Position numbers and translations under genes: made by a program. A DNA stretch of 19,717 bases from CAZVIK01 sp964627045. Its GTDB lineage: Bacteria > Acidobacteriota > Terriglobia > Bryobacterales > Bryobacteraceae. Positions 1 to 6,948 of the stretch are shown one piece after another; within the stretch, counting starts at the first letter, position 1, and the number at the start of each line of letters is the position of its first letter. The stretch is taken from the NCBI GenBank assembly GCA_964627045.1, contig CAZVIK010000059.1, positions 1 to 19,717 on the forward strand, written 5' to 3'. Under the pieces are notes generated by a model. That model was not told the origin of the DNA. It was given only the letters and a program-made list of their open reading frames with translations, and ran no database searches.

Positions 1-890
1 AAACGAGGATCCAGCGTCTCCGGACTCCGCACAACCGAGCCCACCATCACGAAATCCTCCGGCGTGGCTTCGCGGAGCACCGAAAGGTTGGCGACGATCT
101 CCTCATCGGAGCCGTAGTCAAAAAGAGCGCCTTCCGTGGAGCCGGCGCCGGCGAAAGGCCCACCGGCACCAAGGAGCGCCGCCTTGAGCACGGCGGCATC
201 CGACCAGTTGTAGGGGATGTGACGAAAGCTTGCGGTGAGCCCGCCGAGCGGAGCCCCGTCCTCCAATAACGCATCGAGGGCGCGGCCGCCGAAGTGGGGG
301 CCTTCCGGGTCCAGGTCCAGCACGTGAATCGATACGCGCCGGCCGCGGAGCAACTCCGGATGCTCCCGGTTGAGCAGGATCAGACCGTTTAGGCAATCGG
401 CCGCAGGACCGCCTCCTATGTTCCAGAGGGACACCGGGCGGTGGTCCGCGGTAGCCAGCGCCTCGGTAAAGGCATCGGCAATCAGGCGGGCCAAATCCCG
501 CAGGCGGAAGCGGAACGAGAGGGGCATCAGGCCACCGGCCATCTTCCGGTCAATTTCGTTGGCGTAGACGCCGAGATTGGCGGGGCCGAGCCGGTTGAGG
601 TAGGTGACCATGCCGGTCATGTACGAGTTCACGGACTCCGCCCAACCACGCGCCAATACGGATTTCGCCGCCAGAGCGCGCACGGCCTCCGGCGGTGCAG
701 CCTTAATGATCGCCAGACCTCGCACGGCTTCATCGATCATGGACGATAGCTGGGCCTCGGTTACGTCGCAGGCGAAGGCTGCGTGGGTGATGTCGATCAC
801 CGGCAACTCGATGCCGTCGTCGCTCACGGCGTAACAGACGCCGGTTTTTTTGTTTGCTTCCGGAATTCGTGCCGCTGGTTCAACGCCCAT
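1..890 (-). CDS. Methyltransferase-like protein, 3' end cut by the window edge
   Basis: An uninterrupted reading frame starts at the ATG at 890 and leaves the left edge with 296 residues visible and no stop. Residues 153-170 (VSLWNIGGGPAADCLNGL) look like the first strand and glycine loop of a Rossmann-type SAM-binding fold. A second strand ends in acidic residues (LDLD, 191-194), and a later FDYGSDEEIVANL segment (258-269) is followed by a hydrophobic strand. This order resembles class I SAM-dependent methyltransferases with a helical N-terminal domain of about 150 residues, but I cannot name a family or substrate. The start is 35 nt after the stop of the decarboxylase on the same strand, so the two are probably co-transcribed. 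No strong ribosome binding site is visible; the nearest purine run is AAAAAGGG, about 10 nt upstream. Confidence is high that the gene is real and moderate that it is a methyltransferase. Confidence 0.7.
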   Translation of the reverse strand, partial: MGVEPAARIPEANKKTGVCYAVSDDGIELPVIDITHAAFACDVTEAQLSSMIDEAVRGLAIIKAAPPEAVRALAAKSVLARGWAESVNSYMTGMVTYLNRLGPANLGVYANEIDRKMAGGLMPLSFRFRLRDLARLIADAFTEALATADHRPVSLWNIGGGPAADCLNGLILLNREHPELLRGRRVSIHVLDLDPEGPHFGGRALDALLEDGAPLGGLTASFRHIPYNWSDAAVLKAALLGAGGPFAGAGSTEGALFDYGSDEEIVANLSVLREATPEDFVMVGSVVRSPETLDPR

Positions 891-925
891 AGTCCGGATA
901 CCCTTTTTGACGTCTGAATCCCTCG

Positions 926-2308
926 CTAAGGCACGCTCTGCTGGACGATCTCCCAGATCGCGTCAATGTCATCCTGCGTCGTTCCGAAATTGCCGATGGA
1001 GAAGCGAATCACGAATCGCCCGTCGAGAACGGTGTGCGAAAGGAAAGCCTTCCCGGTCGAGTTCACCCGTTCGAGCAACTCGCGGTTTTCGTCGTCGGTC
1101 CCCTTGTAGCGGAAGCACACCAGCGAGAAGTGCACCGGAGCGATCAACTCAAAGCGCGCATCGGCGGCGACGGCCCGGGCCACGCGCTGGCCAAACCCGA
1201 TGTCGCGGCGCAGGAACTCGGAGACGCCTTCTCTGCCGTAGTAGCGCAGGACGAACCACAACTTGAGCGACCGGAACCGCCGCCCCATGGCCAGGGAGTA
1301 GTCCATCAGGTTGGTGGCCACGCCGTCGTGGCTGGTCTTCAGATACTCGGGCACCAGCGTGAAGGCGCGGCGCAGCAGATCCGGGCGCCGGGTAAAAAAA
1401 GCGCTCAGGTCGCTCGGCGTGAGCAGCCACTTGTGAGGGTTCGTCGCCAGAGAGTGAGCCCGTTCGGCGCCCTCCAGAATCCAGCGGCGTTCCGGCAAGA
1501 TGGCGGCCGCCCCGGCGTAGGCGGCGTCGATGTGCATCCAGAGATTGTGCTTTTCGGCGATCGCGGCGATTTCGGCCACCGGGTCCACGCTGCCCGCGGA
1601 CGTCGTCCCCACGGTTGCGACCACGCAGAACGGCTTCCGGCCGGCCCGCCGATCGGCTCGGATCGCAGCCTCCAGCAAGTCCGTCCGCATGCGGAACTCC
1701 CCATCGGCCGCGATCTTACGGACGTTCTCCTGGCCGATCCCCACGGCGATGGCGCCCTTCTCGATCGAGGAGTGCGCGTGCTCGGAGGCGTAAAGGGTGA
1801 GGCCGCGAATGCCGCCCTTGGTGCGGATCTCCGGATCGGCCATCTCCCGCGCCGCGGCTATCGCGTGGACGGCGGCCATCGAGGCCGTGTCGTGAACGAT
1901 CCCGAAAAACTCCTGCGGCAGTCCCAACCACTGTCGCAGCCAGCCGAGCGTCACTCCTTCCAGTTCCGTGTTGGCCGGCGAGCTTTTCCAGACGATGGCG
2001 TTGGTGTTCAACGTGGCCGAGAGCATCTCGCCCAACACCCCCGGCGGCGTGCCGGAGCTGGGGAAGTAGGCCATGAACCGGGGATGGTTCCAGTGGGTGA
2101 CGGCGGGGACAACCAGCTTGTGGAAGTCCGCCAGGATGGCGTCGTAGGATTCGCCCTTCTCGGGCGCCGAAGAGGGCAAGGCTCGGGCCAGATCGCCCGG
2201 CTGCATGTCCGGCAGGACGGGATACTCCCGTGGATTGTCCAGATAGTCTGCGATCCAGTCCACAACCTGGTGGCCGGCTCGCCGGAAATCGTCTGTGGCT
2301 TTGCTCAT
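926..2308 (-). CDS. PLP-dependent aromatic-L-amino-acid-type decarboxylase (group II)
   Basis: This 460-residue protein has the length and layout of group II pyridoxal-phosphate decarboxylases (aromatic amino acid, tyrosine, tryptophan or phenylalanine decarboxylases). These release CO2 from an amino acid to give the amine. Visible motifs are AHSS at 178-181, whose His179 matches the residue that stacks on the PLP ring; HIDAAYAG at 259-266, whose Asp261 should pair with the pyridine nitrogen; and NPHKW at 290-294, whose Lys293 should form the Schiff base. There is no signal peptide, so it is cytoplasmic. The N-terminal segment (DFRRAGHQVVDWIADYL) is typical of the family. The ATG at 2308 lies behind a GGGGGAG purine run roughly 12 nt upstream. 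It probably heads a two-gene unit with the methyltransferase-like gene. The family is secure; the substrate cannot be read from the sequence. Confidence 0.93.
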   Translation of the reverse strand: MSKATDDFRRAGHQVVDWIADYLDNPREYPVLPDMQPGDLARALPSSAPEKGESYDAILADFHKLVVPAVTHWNHPRFMAYFPSSGTPPGVLGEMLSATLNTNAIVWKSSPANTELEGVTLGWLRQWLGLPQEFFGIVHDTASMAAVHAIAAAREMADPEIRTKGGIRGLTLYASEHAHSSIEKGAIAVGIGQENVRKIAADGEFRMRTDLLEAAIRADRRAGRKPFCVVATVGTTSAGSVDPVAEIAAIAEKHNLWMHIDAAYAGAAAILPERRWILEGAERAHSLATNPHKWLLTPSDLSAFFTRRPDLLRRAFTLVPEYLKTSHDGVATNLMDYSLAMGRRFRSLKLWFVLRYYGREGVSEFLRRDIGFGQRVARAVAADARFELIAPVHFSLVCFRYKGTDDENRELLERVNSTGKAFLSHTVLDGRFVIRFSIGNFGTTQDDIDAIWEIVQQSVP

Positions 2309-2432
2309 GAGGGTCCGGCGGCTCCCCCGGCCGCGACATCACGGGCGGGGTGCGCCGCTACCCTTCAGTTTCCACCATAACCGGCCGCCGCGACCACTCG
2401 GCCCCCGCATGCAGGATGCACCCTGCGCGGAG

Positions 2433-2867
2433 TCAGACGCGGTAGGTGTCGGCCCGCCAATTGACGGCCGCCCGCTTGATGGCGTCCTCAGACAGACCCT
2501 CCTCGGCCGCACGGGCGGCCAGCGCCAGAAACTCGCCATCGGAGGCGAAACGCAGGCCGATGACTTGGCGGATCGTCAGGCGCGGGTCCAGCGGCTTCCC
2601 GCTCATGACGAAGTGGCGCAGGTTCTCCTCGGCGCGAATCGCCCGGTCCTGCGCCTTCAGGGCAAACAGCCGCGCCAGCACTGACGCGATCATCACCGCA
2701 AGGGTGAGCGCGGCGATCAACGAGGCGCTGTAGATCCGTTGGTGGTCGCCCCAGCTTTTTACCAGGTTCACCACCGATCCGATGAGGGTCGCCAGCAGGA
2801 GGCCGAACAAGACGACGTGGAACATAGGCACGTACTGCCTGTGATTGGCGTAGTTCTGAGAGTTCAT
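2433..2867 (-). CDS. Small membrane protein, DUF6526-like
   Basis: A 144-residue protein beginning MNSQNYANHRQYVPMFH, which resembles the N-terminus of DUF6526-type proteins of unknown function. Two hydrophobic segments, about residues 15-36 and 48-68, are separated by a short basic loop (KSWGDHQR), giving a predicted hairpin in the inner membrane. The C-terminal half, about 75-144, is soluble, charged and probably cytoplasmic (TIRQVIGLRFASDGEFLALAARAAEEGLS). It is divergent from the nitroreductase gene across about 79 nt and co-directional with the downstream decarboxylase, 124 nt away. The ribosome binding site is weak: AGGG lies about 9 nt before the ATG. The function is unknown; my family assignment comes from memory of the N-terminal motif. 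Confidence 0.8.
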   Translation of the reverse strand: MNSQNYANHRQYVPMFHVVLFGLLLATLIGSVVNLVKSWGDHQRIYSASLIAALTLAVMIASVLARLFALKAQDRAIRAEENLRHFVMSGKPLDPRLTIRQVIGLRFASDGEFLALAARAAEEGLSEDAIKRAAVNWRADTYRV

Positions 2868-2946
2868 GGCGTGAGGCCCTTTGGCGCGATTCTACCTCTT
2901 TTGACTCGGCGTGATAGCTTGGGATTCTGGCAATTCGGAGGAAGCG

Positions 2947-3609
2947 ATGTCCGCACGCGAAATGTCTCATGGGATCTCACGCCTGTTGGCGGCTGCTTTG
3001 GTTCTCGCCTCGGCGAACCTGCTGGCACAGGCGCCAGGCTCGATCTCCCTTCCCAAGCCCCAGGTAACCGGCGGAATGCCGCTGATGCAGGCGCTGAACG
3101 AACGGATGACGCGCCGCGAGTTCAGCCCCGGGAAGTTGCCCGAGCAGGTTCTGGCGAATCTGCTGTGGGCCGCCTTCGGCATCAACCGTCCCGACGGGCG
3201 GCGTACGGCGCCGTCGGCTTCGAACATGCAGGAGATCGACGTGTACGCGGTGACCGAGCAGGGCGTCTACCGGTATGACGCCAAGGCGCATGCACTGGAA
3301 CCCCACCTTTCGGGGGACTTTCGAGCCGCCACCGGCGGGCAGGACTGGGTGGCCAAGGCGCCGCTCAATTTGGTCTTCGTCTCCGACTACTCAAGAATGG
3401 GACAGCGGACCGAAGAAACCAAGCGCGTCGATTCCGGCACCGACACCGGATTCATCGCGCAGAACGTCTACCTTTTCTGTGCTTCCGAGGGACTGGCGAC
3501 CGTGGTGCGCGGCGGCCTGGACCGGCCGGCCATGGAGAAGGCGCTGAAGTTGCGCCCCGATCAGCGGGTGGTACTGGCGCAGACCGTCGGGTATCCGCCG
3601 AAGAAGTAG
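2947..3609 (+). CDS. Exported SagB/ThcOx-type nitroreductase family protein
   Basis: A 220-residue protein with an N-terminal signal sequence (hydrophobic stretch about 11-26, then LLAQAPG, a plausible cleavage region). It is followed by a nitroreductase-fold domain. NERMTRREFSPGKLPEQVLANLLWAAFGIN (51-80), RTAPSASNMQ (86-95) and the later GFIAQNVYLFCASEGLATVVRGG segment are characteristic of the SagB/ThcOx branch of FMN-dependent oxidoreductases. The first Arg pair and the SAS segment are where FMN phosphate and ring contacts are expected. I place the start at ATG 2947 because GGAGGAAG at 2937-2944 lies directly before it; a GTG at 2911 in the same frame lacks such a site. A TTGACT -35-like hexamer at 2901-2906 has no convincing -10 partner. 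No cyclodehydratase or peptide precursor gene is nearby, so a role in azole peptide synthesis is not supported; the substrate is unknown. Confidence 0.87.
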   Translation: MSAREMSHGISRLLAAALVLASANLLAQAPGSISLPKPQVTGGMPLMQALNERMTRREFSPGKLPEQVLANLLWAAFGINRPDGRRTAPSASNMQEIDVYAVTEQGVYRYDAKAHALEPHLSGDFRAATGGQDWVAKAPLNLVFVSDYSRMGQRTEETKRVDSGTDTGFIAQNVYLFCASEGLATVVRGGLDRPAMEKALKLRPDQRVVLAQTVGYPPKK

Positions 3610-3697
3610 CGGCGCCGGATTTGGGCTTCGGCTACCGCCTTCCGGCACATCCACCGGCCCGGCATCACGGCATGCAATGGCTGGGTGTGGCTTCAGG

Positions 3698-3703
3698 TAT
3701 ACT
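3698..3703 (+). promoter_or_regulatory. Candidate -10 box upstream of the Gfo/Idh/MocA gene
   Basis: TATACT differs from the consensus TATAAT at one position and lies 45 nt before the chosen ATG at 3749. No recognisable -35 hexamer lies 16-18 nt upstream and there is no TGn extension, so this is a weak candidate in a 139-nt intergenic gap. The same gap also holds GCCGGA/TCCGGC arms (3614-3619 and 3641-3646), a poor terminator candidate for the preceding gene. Confidence 0.25.
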
Positions 3704-3748
3704 CATGCAGTGAAGGTACCCGGGTTTCAGGGGAGAGGAGAGGTTCTT

Positions 3749-4975
3749 ATGGAATCAAGACGCACATTTCTAAAGGCTTCCGCGGCGGCGGCGGTAGTCT
3801 CCAAGACCGTACTCGGAGCCAATGACAGAGTCCAGATGGGCGTGATCGGCCCCGGCTGGCGCGGGATGACCGTGTGGGGTTGTTTTTCCAAGCATGCAGA
3901 CTGCGTGGGTGTGGCCGCGGCAGACGTGAACAGCAAGACCCTGGCGGCCTCGGCGCAGAAGATCGGCGCCAAGGTGGACACCTACAGCGATTACAGAAAG
4001 CTGCTCGAACGCAAGGACATCGACGCCGTGCTGGTGGCCACGCCCGATCATTGGCACAGCCCCATCACGGTGGACGCCTTCGCCGCTGGTAAGGACGTGT
4101 ACGTCGAGAAACCGATCTCGAACACGCTGGAAGCGGCGCAGCGGATGATGGAAGCCTCCAAGAAGTACAACAAGCTCATGCAGCTCGGCGTGCAGCAGCG
4201 CAGCGGGCAGCACTTCAACGAGGCGGCCAAGATCGTCCAGAGCGGCCAGTTGGGGAAGGTTTCCCACGCCGTGATGGTCCAGCCGGGCTCCTACAACCAG
4301 GCGGCGCAGCCCACTTCGGCTCCCCCGCCGGAGTTGGATTGGGAGATGTGGCAGGGCCCGGCCCCGCGGCGTCCATACTCCCCCATGCGGCGTATGTGGC
4401 GCGCTTTCTATATGTACGGCGGCGGCCTGGTCACCGACTGGGGCGTCCACCTCACCGACATCATGACCATGTACCTCGGCTGCGACACCAAGGGCCCGCT
4501 GCTGACCAGCGCTTCGGCCCAATACGTGAACGCCGCCAAGGATCTGGAGCAGGTTCCCGACAGCTTCTCCTGCTCCTGGCAGTACGAGAACTTCGTCGCC
4601 TCCTTCACCAACGCCGTGCCGCCCGGCACACCTTTCAACTCGCAGGGCAACTGGTTCTTCGGCCAGCGCGGCGTGCTGCACATCAACCGTTCCGGCTACC
4701 AGGTGTTCCCGGTACAGGGCCGCAGCATGCCCGGTGGACCCCCTCCTCCGGCGCCGATCGAGGCCAAGACCGTCAACGTGAAGGAAGAATACGATAACGA
4801 CCCCGACACCACGGCCCACACTCGTAATTTCCTGGATTGCGTGAAGAGCCGCAAGCAGCCTGTGGCCAACGCCGAGGTCGGTTTCTACTCGACGTTGCCG
4901 TGTCTGATCGGGTTGATGGCGATCCAGCAGGGCAAGTCTTTCGCCTGGGACGGAAAGACGGCGAAAGCGGTCTGA
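3749..4975 (+). CDS. Tat-exported Gfo/Idh/MocA family oxidoreductase
   Basis: A 408-residue NAD(P)-dependent sugar or polyol oxidoreductase-type protein. The N-terminus MESRRTFLKASAAAAVV is a textbook twin-arginine signal (SRRTFLK), so it should be folded with its cofactor in the cytoplasm and exported. The Rossmann loop is GVIGPGWRG (31-39). VLVATPDHWHSPI (94-106) and the EKP triad (120-122) are family hallmarks, and DWGVHLTD (230-237) supplies the conserved His near the active site. The frame extends upstream to an ATG at 3677. I chose 3749 because it places the Tat motif at the N-terminus and has GAGGAGAGG at 3735-3743 just before it. The PHP-like gene begins 21 nt downstream. The substrate is unknown; related exported proteins are often linked to breakdown of plant or host glycans, which here is only inference. 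Confidence 0.92.
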   Translation: MESRRTFLKASAAAAVVSKTVLGANDRVQMGVIGPGWRGMTVWGCFSKHADCVGVAAADVNSKTLAASAQKIGAKVDTYSDYRKLLERKDIDAVLVATPDHWHSPITVDAFAAGKDVYVEKPISNTLEAAQRMMEASKKYNKLMQLGVQQRSGQHFNEAAKIVQSGQLGKVSHAVMVQPGSYNQAAQPTSAPPPELDWEMWQGPAPRRPYSPMRRMWRAFYMYGGGLVTDWGVHLTDIMTMYLGCDTKGPLLTSASAQYVNAAKDLEQVPDSFSCSWQYENFVASFTNAVPPGTPFNSQGNWFFGQRGVLHINRSGYQVFPVQGRSMPGGPPPPAPIEAKTVNVKEEYDNDPDTTAHTRNFLDCVKSRKQPVANAEVGFYSTLPCLIGLMAIQQGKSFAWDGKTAKAV

Positions 4976-4996
4976 CGCCGGCTCAAGGAGTGTCAA

Positions 4997-5857
4997 ATGA
5001 GCGGGCCCACCAGACGTGAGCTACTCGGCGGGGCGGCGGCGGTTGCCGCCGCCCTTCCGCTTTCCTCCAACGCCCAGCCGGTGAATGCCCAGGGCTTGGA
5101 TTTTCCCATCGAGGACTATCACGTTCACCTCAACAGCCTGACCATCGAGCAGGTGATGGCGCGTTCCCAGGAGACCGGCGTGAAGTACGGCGTCATGGAG
5201 CATGCCGGGACCAAAGAAAACGAATATCCCATCGTCCTCTCCAACGACAAGGAACTGGCCGGGTGGATCGAGAAGCTGACCGGAAAAGGCGTCTACATCG
5301 GCGTGCAAGCCGAGTGGATCGACTGGGCCCCGTGCTTTTCGAAGGAGGTCTTCAGCCAACTGGACTACGTACTGACGGACTCCTGGACCGTTCGCGACGC
5401 CAACGGCAAGCGCGTCAAGGCCTTCGGCCAGGGTTACGACCCGGGCAACGATCCGGAAGCCTTCATGAAGTGGTACGTCGATTGGATCGTCGAGATCCTG
5501 GAGACCACGCCGCTTGACATCTGGTCCCACCCGATGTGGGTGACCCGGAAGTTCCAGGCCCAACTGGAGCAGATGTGGACCGAGGAGCGCATGCGGCGCG
5601 TCGTGATGACGTGCAAGAACACCAATACGGCGGTTGAGATCGACTCCAGCGTGAAACTGCCAACGATGCCTTTCCTTAGAATGGCCAAGGCCGAGGGCAT
5701 CAAGTTCTGTTTCGGGGCCAGCAGCCAGGGCACCCGGATCAACCCTATCGATTGGTCGATCGCCACGGCAAGGGAACTCGGTCTGACGCGGAAGGACATG
5801 TTCCAACCGGCCCCGCGCGGGCGCAAGCCGATCCAGATCCGGAAACTGCGAAGCTGA
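4997..5857 (+). CDS. Tat-exported PHP-like metal hydrolase homologue with altered metal-ligand positions
   Basis: A 286-residue protein with a twin-arginine-type start (TRRELLGGAAAVAAALPL) and, after about residue 35, a fold order resembling PHP-domain phosphoesterases: DYHVHL (40-45, an HxH pair), MEHAG (67-71, Glu-His), GVQAEWI (102-108, Glu106), DIWSHPMW (174-181, His178) and TAVEIDSS (211-218). In the last PHP motif, normally Gly-Ser-Asp-x-His, the corresponding segment reads GIKFCFGASSQGT (234-246), with Ser and Gln where Asp and His are expected. In the DYVLTDSW segment (123-130) the usual His of SVH is replaced by Trp. Part of the metal site may therefore be lost or re-wired. AAGGAG at 4985-4990 supports the start. 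It follows the Gfo/Idh/MocA gene by 21 nt and was probably transcribed and exported with it. An alternative reading is a general TIM-barrel amidohydrolase-like protein. Confidence 0.78.
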   Translation: MSGPTRRELLGGAAAVAAALPLSSNAQPVNAQGLDFPIEDYHVHLNSLTIEQVMARSQETGVKYGVMEHAGTKENEYPIVLSNDKELAGWIEKLTGKGVYIGVQAEWIDWAPCFSKEVFSQLDYVLTDSWTVRDANGKRVKAFGQGYDPGNDPEAFMKWYVDWIVEILETTPLDIWSHPMWVTRKFQAQLEQMWTEERMRRVVMTCKNTNTAVEIDSSVKLPTMPFLRMAKAEGIKFCFGASSQGTRINPIDWSIATARELGLTRKDMFQPAPRGRKPIQIRKLRS

Positions 5858-5880
5858 CGCGGGGAGCCTGCGCGCCGCCG

Positions 5881-6636
5881 ATGCTTGCGTTTGCCGTCCC
5901 GCTGAAGCCGGCTTCGGCCTCGAAGTCGTGGGGGCGGGTCTCTGTCTTGTTGGAGCGAACGCTCCGCGCGGCGTGCGCCCAAACCCATCCCGGGTTTCGG
6001 GTCGTCGTCGTCTGCCACGAGTTACCGTCCATTGGGTTCTCGGACCCGCGACTGGAGTTCGTGCCGATGGACACCCCGAGGCCCGCCTCGACCGAGCGGA
6101 TGGAGGTGCGGCGCGACAAGGGCGCCAAGTTGTTGGCCGGCTTCCGCCGGGCCGTGCAGCACGGCGCAACGCACGTCATGCCGCTGGACGCCGACGACTG
6201 CGTCAGCAATCGCCTCGCCGCGCACGTGGCTTCGCACCCTTCGGCCAATGGGTGGTTTTTCGCGAAGGGTTACTTTTGGCGCGAAGGCCTGAACGAGGTC
6301 CACGTCGAGCGCCGCCGCTTCCACCAGTGGTGCGGCAGCAGCCACATCGTCAAACTGAGCCTGTTGGACCTTCCCGAAGGCGATGCGCCCGGCTGGCACT
6401 TGCCGCACAAACTCGTCGAACGCGAACTGAGGCGGCGCGGGACAAGGCTGGCGCCGCTTCCTTTTCCGGGGGCGGTGTACCTGGTGTCGCACGGCGAGAA
6501 CCTCTTTGACCACGCACGCATTCTCTGGCCCGCAAACCCCGTCAAATACTGGCTTCGCCACCTGCTCTACCACCGTCCACTAACGCCGGAACTGCGCGCG
6601 GAATTCGGTCTCGATTGGCCCGCCGGAACCCACTGA
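5881..6636 (+). CDS. Glycosyltransferase-like protein (GT-A fold, family 2-like)
   Basis: A 251-residue cytoplasmic protein. It begins MLAFAVPLKP, continues with a strand-rich HPGFRVVVVCHELP (36-49), and carries an acidic DADD motif (103-106, in THVMPLDADDCVSN). This is the expected place for the metal-nucleotide-sugar-binding DxD of GT-A glycosyltransferases. The spacing resembles family 2 enzymes, but the N-terminus lacks the usual VSVIIP opening, so the family is not certain. The C-terminal region is basic and rich in His and Trp. The frame is open back to 5752, inside the preceding gene; ATG 5881, 23 nt after that gene's stop, is the sensible start. A GGGGAG lies 14 nt or more upstream, so translation may rely partly on coupling. 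It is probably the last gene of a three-gene unit. No surface-polysaccharide neighbours are present to suggest its acceptor. Confidence 0.72.
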   Translation: MLAFAVPLKPASASKSWGRVSVLLERTLRAACAQTHPGFRVVVVCHELPSIGFSDPRLEFVPMDTPRPASTERMEVRRDKGAKLLAGFRRAVQHGATHVMPLDADDCVSNRLAAHVASHPSANGWFFAKGYFWREGLNEVHVERRRFHQWCGSSHIVKLSLLDLPEGDAPGWHLPHKLVERELRRRGTRLAPLPFPGAVYLVSHGENLFDHARILWPANPVKYWLRHLLYHRPLTPELRAEFGLDWPAGTH

Positions 6637-6690
6637 GCGGCCGGCTCCTTAGGATGAATCGACAATTCGGCGTGCTGGAGGGAAGGACTA

Positions 6691-6720
6691 TCCCGCCGGT
6701 TGAGAGGTCTCACCGCGGGA
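6691..6720. other. Strong hairpin-forming inverted repeat downstream of the glycosyltransferase
   Basis: TCCCGC (6691-6696) pairs with GCGGGA (6715-6720), GG (6698-6699) can pair with CC (6713-6714), and TGAGA (6701-6705) pairs with TCTCA (6708-6712), giving about 13 base pairs around a tiny loop. It lies 54 nt past the glycosyltransferase stop and, on the other strand, about 85 nt past the tRNA 3' end, so it could end either transcript. No T-run follows on either strand, so it is not a classical intrinsic terminator. Confidence 0.45.
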
Positions 6721-6725
6721 ATCGT

Positions 6726-6789
6726 GTGGCTGCCGGACCCCGCTACCCAGACCGCGCGATTCCGGCACACCCCCAGCCACGGTCCGGAA
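6726..6789. repeat. Nested inverted repeats with alternative pairing
   Basis: GTGGCTG (6726-6732) is matched by CAGCCAC (6774-6780), and the overlapping TGCCGGA (6731-6737) by TCCGGCA (6761-6767). Together they can fold into a 12-bp stem with an 8-nt bulge. CCGGACC (6733-6739) can instead pair with GGTCCGG (6781-6787), and TTCCGG (6760-6765) with CCGGAA (6784-6789), so mutually exclusive folds are possible. The element lies between the glycosyltransferase gene and the tRNA in a 169-nt stretch without a gene. Confidence 0.4.
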
Positions 6790-6805
6790 GCACTTCGATT
6801 CGGTT

Positions 6806-6894
6806 TGGTGCTGGAGGAGGGGGTCGAACCCTCATGACCAGTGAAGGTCGCGGGATTTTGAGTCCCGTGCGTCTGCCAGTTCCGCCACTCCAGC
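6806..6894 (-). tRNA. tRNA-Leu (anticodon CAA)
   Basis: On the minus strand the acceptor arms GCTGGAG (plus 6888-6894) and CTCCAGC (plus 6810-6816) pair perfectly. They are followed by discriminator A (6809) and an encoded CCA (6806-6808). The D-arm reads TGGCGGAACTGGCAGACGC, typical of tRNA-Leu. The anticodon arm is CGGGA-CTCAAAA-TCCCG with CAA as anticodon, reading UUG codons. A long variable arm (GACC-TTCACT-GGTC) marks it as class II, and the T-arm is GAGGG-TTCGACC-CCCTC. No intron is visible. It lies 54 nt downstream of the bshC stop on the same strand. Confidence 0.97.
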
Positions 6895-6933
6895 GCTCGG
6901 CCATGGCGCGCGTGTAAACCGCGCCAATGCTTC

Positions 6934-6942
6934 AGTATATCA
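6934..6942 (-). promoter_or_regulatory. Candidate extended -10 promoter for tRNA-Leu
   Basis: Read on the minus strand, this is TGATATACT, an extended -10 element (TGn followed by TATACT). Its spacing would start transcription roughly 33 nt before the mature tRNA. No good -35 hexamer is seen, which extended -10 promoters tolerate. It sits just past the bshC stop codon, so readthrough from bshC is the alternative source of transcription. Confidence 0.4.
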
Positions 6943-6948
6943 GCAGTC

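Noticed and set aside
1034..2380. Long plus-strand open frame of 448 codons opposite the decarboxylase
   Set aside because: It mirrors the codon structure of the minus-strand decarboxylase, is rich in Gly/Arg/Gln/His, and has no recognisable motif or ribosome binding site. It is a shadow of high-GC coding DNA.
2411..2426. GCAGG/CCTGC hairpin just after the DUF6526-like gene as a terminator
   Set aside because: The stem is only five base pairs with a six-base loop and no T-run, which is too weak to call.
3770..4996. Minus-strand open frame of 408 codons opposite the Gfo/Idh/MocA gene
   Set aside because: The composition is Arg/His/Leu/Gly-rich and motif-free, while the plus-strand frame has clear NAD-binding and EKP motifs.
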